This document shows, one piece after another, positions 59,806 through 64,000 of a stretch of 64,000 nucleotides of DNA. The notes beneath the pieces are model-generated. The model saw nothing but the letters and a program-made list of their open reading frames with translations. It was not told where the DNA came from and made no database searches. Origin of the DNA: Azospirillum lipoferum 4B (GTDB lineage Bacteria > Pseudomonadota > Alphaproteobacteria > Azospirillales > Azospirillaceae); NCBI RefSeq assembly GCF_000283655.1, contig NC_016624.1, positions 62,001-126,000 on the forward strand, in the 5' to 3' direction. The position numbers and the translations under genes are program-made. Position 1 is the stretch's first letter; every line of letters begins with the position of its first letter.

Positions 59806-61188
59806 TCAGGCGGCCTTTGCCGGTGGAACGTCGACGTTCATGGGCAGGGTGGTGTCGACCTTCTGGGCGACCGGGTTCAACATCTGCGTTGCCAGTTCCG
59901 CGCACAGCTTCCACTCGTCCTGAGCGCCCTGAACGAAGGCCTCGTTCACGATCAGGGCGAGTCCCTTATCCGCCTGATTGAGCTGGTTGATCACCCCCTC
60001 GAGCTCACCAGCGAAAAGCTTCCAAAGCGCTCGGACGTTCGACAGCGCCGCGGTCGCCATTGCGATGCTGCTGATTGATTGGCTCGTGGCAACTTCAAGT
60101 CCGCGCAGGGCGATGAGTTGCTGATTGTCCACGTTCTGCTGCTTCTGATCCTTGGCGATCTGGTCATAGTCGCCGTTAACCTTGCTCTGCATCACACCCC
60201 AAGCGATGCCTCCGCCGACAATGGCGGCGGCACCAATCGCGATGACAACCCCGCCGACAACCTGCCCTCCTGGAACGAAGCAGAGAGCGACACCGACAAT
60301 CGCTGCGAAAATTCCGAGCCCAACGCCAATCGCCGCCGCGGCGATCTTCTTGTTCAGACCGTCGATCTCGGCCTTGAGGCGATTGATGTCGCCATCCATT
60401 TTGCTGATGTCCGCCGCCAAATCCGCTTCAGCTGCCTGGATGCTCGTTACGCCCTGCGAGAGATCGTCGTGGGCCTTCTGCATCCTCGTGCCCCAGTCCA
60501 GTAGCTTCTTGTCCTCGGCGGCGACATCGTCGTGTATCTTGCCGACTTCCGTCTTCAGCGCCGAGATCAGTTCGAAGACAAGCTTGACGTTCGGGTCGTC
60601 GGCTCCCCGCGCCATCGGATGGGCATCGGCGATGCGGATGATCTGGTTCGTGATCGCATTATACTGCGTGTCGTAGTTGATGACCTTGTTCGGCAGGGAC
60701 GCGGTCAGTTCCGGCGCGAGCGTATTGATCCATTCGGTCGCCAGCGCCTTGGCGGCATCGAGCTTCGTCACAAGGTTGTCGAACCACGTCGGCTTCGTCA
60801 TCCCGTCGGGCAGGGTGAGCTGCGTGTTCAGAATGGCATGGCAGGCGTTCGTGATGAGGACGATCGAAGTGACGCCCGTCGCCATTTTCGATTTCGTCAG
60901 GAGCACACTATAAACGGAGGATGTCACCGAATATACATCGAGATTGGTGCCATCAACGCGCGTCAGATAGTAATTTGTGCCGCTGTTGATCAGCCACTGT
61001 TTTCCCCCGTCGAGAATAACGACTGTGCAGTTCGCTGCGAGCGTCCGATTGGCGTTGACGAAGGCCTTGATGAGATCGTCGGGAACGGCATTATGAATTT
61101 CGGCGTAGTTCGTGTCCAGTTTCGCGATGTCCTCCTGAGTAAGGCCGGGCATCGAGAAGACGAGAACGGGTTCGGGTTGGTCTGCCAT
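59806..61188 (-). CDS. Alpha-pore-forming-toxin-like component with transmembrane hairpin (460 aa)
   Basis: The 460-residue protein starts at 61188 after TAAGGAG. After an unusual beta-containing N-terminus (1-125), a long helix bundle runs from about 130 to 280 (coiled coil LAADISKMDGDINRLKAE). A hydrophobic hairpin at about 283-333 follows (KKIAAAAIGVGLGIFAAIVG to IVGGGIAWGVM), then further helices to 440. This is the layout of HBL-B/NheB/MakA-type alpha-PFTs, where the hairpin inserts into the target membrane. No signal peptide is seen, as in MakA and Xax proteins. It starts 11 bases after the 360-residue gene and shares the P-x-W-[FL]-x16-W motif with both partners. Confidence 0.72.
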   Translation of the reverse strand: MADQPEPVLVFSMPGLTQEDIAKLDTNYAEIHNAVPDDLIKAFVNANRTLAANCTVVILDGGKQWLINSGTNYYLTRVDGTNLDVYSVTSSVYSVLLTKSKMATGVTSIVLITNACHAILNTQLTLPDGMTKPTWFDNLVTKLDAAKALATEWINTLAPELTASLPNKVINYDTQYNAITNQIIRIADAHPMARGADDPNVKLVFELISALKTEVGKIHDDVAAEDKKLLDWGTRMQKAHDDLSQGVTSIQAAEADLAADISKMDGDINRLKAEIDGLNKKIAAAAIGVGLGIFAAIVGVALCFVPGGQVVGGVVIAIGAAAIVGGGIAWGVMQSKVNGDYDQIAKDQKQQNVDNQQLIALRGLEVATSQSISSIAMATAALSNVRALWKLFAGELEGVINQLNQADKGLALIVNEAFVQGAQDEWKLCAELATQMLNPVAQKVDTTLPMNVDVPPAKAA

Positions 61189-61199
61189 GGTAAGGCTCC

Positions 61200-62282
61200 T
61201 TAGAAGCGGGTTGCAGAGAGTCTTGATTTGACCGAACTGTTCGTGAGGAAAACTGGCCTTCCTTGCACTGGAACCATCGTCACGGCGTCGCGTGACAGCT
61301 TCGCCAGCGTGTTCCAACCGGCGGCGGCGGCCGGCATCGAGACCAAGTCGAGTACCTGGGTCGGTACAGCACCGGCCTGAATGGCATCGATCGCCGCCGA
61401 AATCTTTTCCGCCGCGACCTCCCACACCCGGTTGAGGGCCGGCAGATGGTCGCTCTGGCCCGTGACCTGAAGATTAAGGCGGGTAATCAATTGGATCACG
61501 CCCTTTGACATCGCCGCGGCCTGGGCGGCCTCGCTCGCCTCAACCGTCAGATCGGCGATCTTTTGAAGGGCCTCACTGATCTCTTTATCGGTGACTATGA
61601 GGTCATAGGCTTCTTTTCCGATGGTATAGATTTCGCTGAGGATTGCGAGATAGGGGATTTCCACGGTGGCCGAAGTCAACACGGTGTAGGTGATCGTCGC
61701 CGCCGTCTGGAAATAGGACTTCCCCGCGGAAATCGTGCCGCTGGTCAGATTGTCCTGTAATTGCGCTACGCGATCCTGAAGACGAGCAACTTGCGTCGCG
61801 ATCGCGACGATCTTGTCCTCTTCGTTGGCCAATTCCTGCCAGGCCGTGGCCAAGCTTTCGTTCAGCTGACCTTCGATCGTCTTGATCATCGAGAAATGGT
61901 CGGTAAACCCGGTCGCGGCCCTTTTTGTAACCGTTTCCGCCTCGACGGCGGCCTTGTGCAGCGCCGTCAGCGCCTGGACCCAAACCTCGACATTGTTGCC
62001 AAATTTTCCGCTTTGTCGGGCGAATGCGCCAAAGGTTGACGAGAAGTCTGTGAATGGCAAGAAATAGGACGATAGCAAATCAGGGTAGTCAAGTTGCCAT
62101 TGAGCGCACAACTTCGCCAGCGTCGCGAGCCGACGACGCAACGTCGGCAACCAGCCCGGGTCCGGACTCAGCGGGCTCACGACGGTCTGACTAATGGAGG
62201 TGCCGAAGCTGTTGAGCGCGAGGAATTGCGAATAGCTGGCGGCGATGTCTTCGCCAATCTCGACAACATCCGGACTGAGCAT
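61200..62282 (-). CDS. Alpha-pore-forming-toxin-like component, first gene (360 aa)
   Basis: The 360-residue all-helical protein follows AAAGGGGG. P-G-W-L at 42-45 with a second Trp at 62 repeats the spacing seen in both partner proteins. A long helix (ATQVARLQDRVAQLQDNL) leads to a moderately hydrophobic middle (YTVLTSATVEIPYLAILSEIYTIGK), then more helices (IQLITRLNLQVTG) and a VWEVAAEKISAAID segment. Size and layout match single components of tripartite alpha-PFTs. There is no signal peptide. It is the first gene of the operon; AT-rich DNA with possible operators lies upstream. The precise family is inferred, not searched. Confidence 0.68.
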   Translation of the reverse strand: MLSPDVVEIGEDIAASYSQFLALNSFGTSISQTVVSPLSPDPGWLPTLRRRLATLAKLCAQWQLDYPDLLSSYFLPFTDFSSTFGAFARQSGKFGNNVEVWVQALTALHKAAVEAETVTKRAATGFTDHFSMIKTIEGQLNESLATAWQELANEEDKIVAIATQVARLQDRVAQLQDNLTSGTISAGKSYFQTAATITYTVLTSATVEIPYLAILSEIYTIGKEAYDLIVTDKEISEALQKIADLTVEASEAAQAAAMSKGVIQLITRLNLQVTGQSDHLPALNRVWEVAAEKISAAIDAIQAGAVPTQVLDLVSMPAAAAGWNTLAKLSRDAVTMVPVQGRPVFLTNSSVKSRLSATRF

Positions 62283-62336
62283 ATGATCCCCCTTTTTTGA
62301 ATGGCAAAAATATCATTGGCATTTCATAAGGCCGCC

Positions 62337-62354
62337 GTTTCGCGGTTGCGAAAC
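62337..62354. promoter_or_regulatory. Candidate operator upstream of the toxin-like operon
   Basis: GTTTCGCGGTTGCGAAAC has perfect 7-bp arms around GGTT, and a further GCGAAAT half-site lies at about 62367. A second small palindrome (CGGTTG...CAACCG, 62404-62419) follows. Both lie 55-140 bases upstream of the first gene in AT-rich DNA. The 408-base gap 62283-62690 holds no other convincing gene. Confidence 0.5.
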
Positions 62355-62690
62355 ACGTTAGTAGGTCGCGAAATCCGATTTTTTTAAAAAACAACACATC
62401 TTCCGGTTGGTGTCAACCGAACTTTCTGTGAATTTTGAGAGCGTGTTTGTGGGCCATGGTAACGATTAGCGTTCCGTTCATAAACCGGCGCTGGCTGCGC
62501 TTTGAAACTGTTATGCCCTTGTGGAGGGCTCCTGGCGCTCGTCCAGGCCGTCGCCGGACCGGCCCGCGCCCACCCGCGTCCGGCTGACCCTTGCTCTCTG
62601 CACGGTTCCGGCAGGTTTCGCGCCAGCTTGCCAACGGGCAGCTGGGTGGCGTACAGCCCACCCCGTCGAGATGGACGGAGAGGATGACGA

Positions 62691-63050
62691 ATGCGCTGCC
62701 CGCACTGCTGGTCGGAGAAAACGAGCGAGCGTTCAGACCGGACGGCGCACGGCTATCGGCGGTTCCGCTGCCAGGAATGCGGGCGTCAGTTCAACGAGCG
62801 CACGGGCTCGGTGCTGAACCGGCTGCAGGTGCCCACTGACGTGGTCTTGCTCATCGTGCTCTGGCGGCTGCGCCTCAAGCTCAGCTTTCGCGATCTGGCC
62901 GAGATCCTGCTGCTGCGTGGCTTGGTCTTTTCTCATGAGGCGGTGCGGGAGTGGGAGGCGAAGATCGCCTCACTGCTCACCGACGCATTGCGACGGCGCC
63001 GGCGCGGTACGGTCGGGCGCAGCTGGTACGTCGACGAGACGTACCTGTCA
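62691..63050 (+). pseudogene. IS6-family transposase remnant, 3' truncated
   Basis: About 120 residues are native: an N-terminal zinc ribbon (CPHCWSEKTSER...CQECGRQF), then LVFSHEAVREWEAKIASLL and RSWYVDETYL, which contains the first catalytic Asp of IS6-type DDE transposases. After YL the expected catalytic domain is missing and the frame runs into IS630-type sequence, ending at 63116. GGAGAGG precedes the ATG. The left end of this element was not resolved. Confidence 0.8.
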
Positions 63051-63052
63051 TA

Positions 63053-64000
63053 CCGCATCCAGAAATTTCTGACTCGGGTTGTGTCGCAGGGGATTGAGGC
63101 TGCGGCTTTGGTGTGATTCGCTGTCCGCTCTATTCAGCGGGGAGCGGGAATGCCAGCGATAGCGATCCGACAGGACATCTCGGTCTGCGAGTTGCGCCGG
63201 CAAGCCCGATTGGAGGAGGACGGGCGGGTGGCGGCGCGTCTTCTGGCGATCGCCGCCGTGCTGGACGGTCACAGCCGGGCCCACGCCGCGCGCTTGGGCG
63301 GGATGGACCGGCAGACCTTGCGCGATTGGGTGCATCGTTTCAACGCCGAGGGCGTGTCCGGCCTGCGCGACCGTTCGCGTAGCGGCCGGCCCCGCCTGCT
63401 GGCCGACGAACTGCGCCCGGAGCTGGCGACGCTGATCGCCGCAGGTCCCGACCTGGAGCGCGACGGCGTGGTCGAGTATCGGCTGACCCACATCCAAGAC
63501 TTGGCCAAGCGCCACTTCGGTGCCGACTACAGCCGCGGCGGCATGCACAACGTGCTCCAGCAGATGGGGCTGTCCTGGCAGACCCCGCGCCCGATCCACC
63601 CCAAGACCGATCCCGCGGCCCAGGAGGCATTTAAAAAAACTTCCCCGACCAACTCGCCGCCATCGCCAAGCGCCACCCCGGCAAGCGGCTGGAGGTCTGG
63701 TTCCAGGATGAAGCCCGGGTCGGTCAGAAGGGAACCCTGACCCGGCTGTGGGCGCCGCGCGCCATCCGGGTGCGTGCCGTGCGCGATCATCGCTTCAAGT
63801 CGGCCTACATCTTCGGCGCCGTGTGCCCGCAGCGCGACACCGGCGTCGCCTTGGTGATGACGCGCGTCAGCACCGAGGCGATGACGCTGATGCTCGCCGA
63901 GATCAGCCAAGCCGTGCCGCACGAGGGGCACGCCGTCGTTCTGCTGGACGGAGCCGGCTGGCACATCGCCAATGAGTTGGAGGTGCCGGCCAACCTGACC
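63053..64000 (+). mobile_element. IS630-family insertion sequence, cut by the window edge
   Basis: A TA at 63051-63052 directly precedes the foreign sequence inside the IS6 transposase gene, as expected of an IS630-type target. About 100 bases of leader precede a transposase start at 63150. The right end is outside the window, so the boundary is approximate. It differs in sequence from the copy at 11426. Confidence 0.75.
63150..64000 (+). CDS. IS630-family transposase (second type), partial, -1 frameshift
   Basis: The start MPAIAIRQDISVCELRRQARLEEDG leads into the helix-turn-helix half (ARLGGMDRQTLRDWVHRFNAEG). At AAAAAAA (63633-63639) the frame must slip by -1 to continue into NFPDQLAAIAKRHPG, LEVWFQDEARVGQKG and VVLLDGAGWH; without the slip it stops at 63740. 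The sequence runs past the window end, so the last catalytic residue is not seen. Organisation is identical to the transposase at 11437. Confidence 0.85.

Overview
The window is GC-rich DNA (about two-thirds GC by eye over most of its length) with short intergenic gaps. It carries many chemoreceptors, PAS histidine kinases and TRAP transporters. That mix, with Trk potassium uptake, a high-affinity phosphate transporter and PEP carboxylase, fits a chemotactic alphaproteobacterium of the Rhodospirillales, most likely Azospirillum-like. The assignment is inference; no rRNA, tRNA or CRISPR array is seen.

Layout. 0-11 kb is housekeeping: two small proteins, trkH/trkA, a glutathione transferase-like protein, a chemoreceptor, and pstSCAB behind a candidate Pho box. 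An IS630-type element (11.4-12.6 kb) sits between pstB and what looks like the operon terminator. 12.7-19.3 kb holds a putative phage-type nuclease-domain protein, three membrane proteins (DUF1275, TMEM175-like, MFS efflux), a YgiQ-type radical SAM protein and a small protein with a CNF-like Cys/His pair. 19.4-32.7 kb is a signalling block: CheC-like protein, HisKA_2 kinase and response regulator; a DUF2076 protein; FIST sensor, hybrid kinase and HD-GYP regulator; and a second chemoreceptor. ppc follows.

36.4-44.3 kb is a sugar-acid catabolic operon: GntR regulator, fructuronate reductase-type enzyme, RspB-like dehydrogenase, a TRAP transporter and UxuA mannonate dehydratase. Together they could import an aldonate or hexuronate intermediate and convert it to 2-keto-3-deoxygluconate. 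A shared 9-base motif precedes both the regulator and the first enzyme gene. Next come a sigma-54 activator, a 7TM histidine kinase and a second TRAP QM pair without a binding protein.

50.0-54.7 kb is a Tn3-family transposon (transposase, resolvase, res site, 56-bp inverted repeats). A nested IS5-type element interrupts its left repeat. The transposon's right end cuts into the most interesting region, a lower-GC minus-strand operon (54.5-62.3 kb). That operon encodes three paralogous alpha-helical pore-forming-toxin-like proteins, a 750-residue beta-rich protein of unknown function, an ABBA-prenyltransferase-like protein and a truncated terpene-cyclase-like protein with a DxDD motif. The gene combination is unfamiliar to me and is the best candidate for an undescribed system. 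The window ends in an IS6-type remnant interrupted by a second IS630-type element that runs off the edge.
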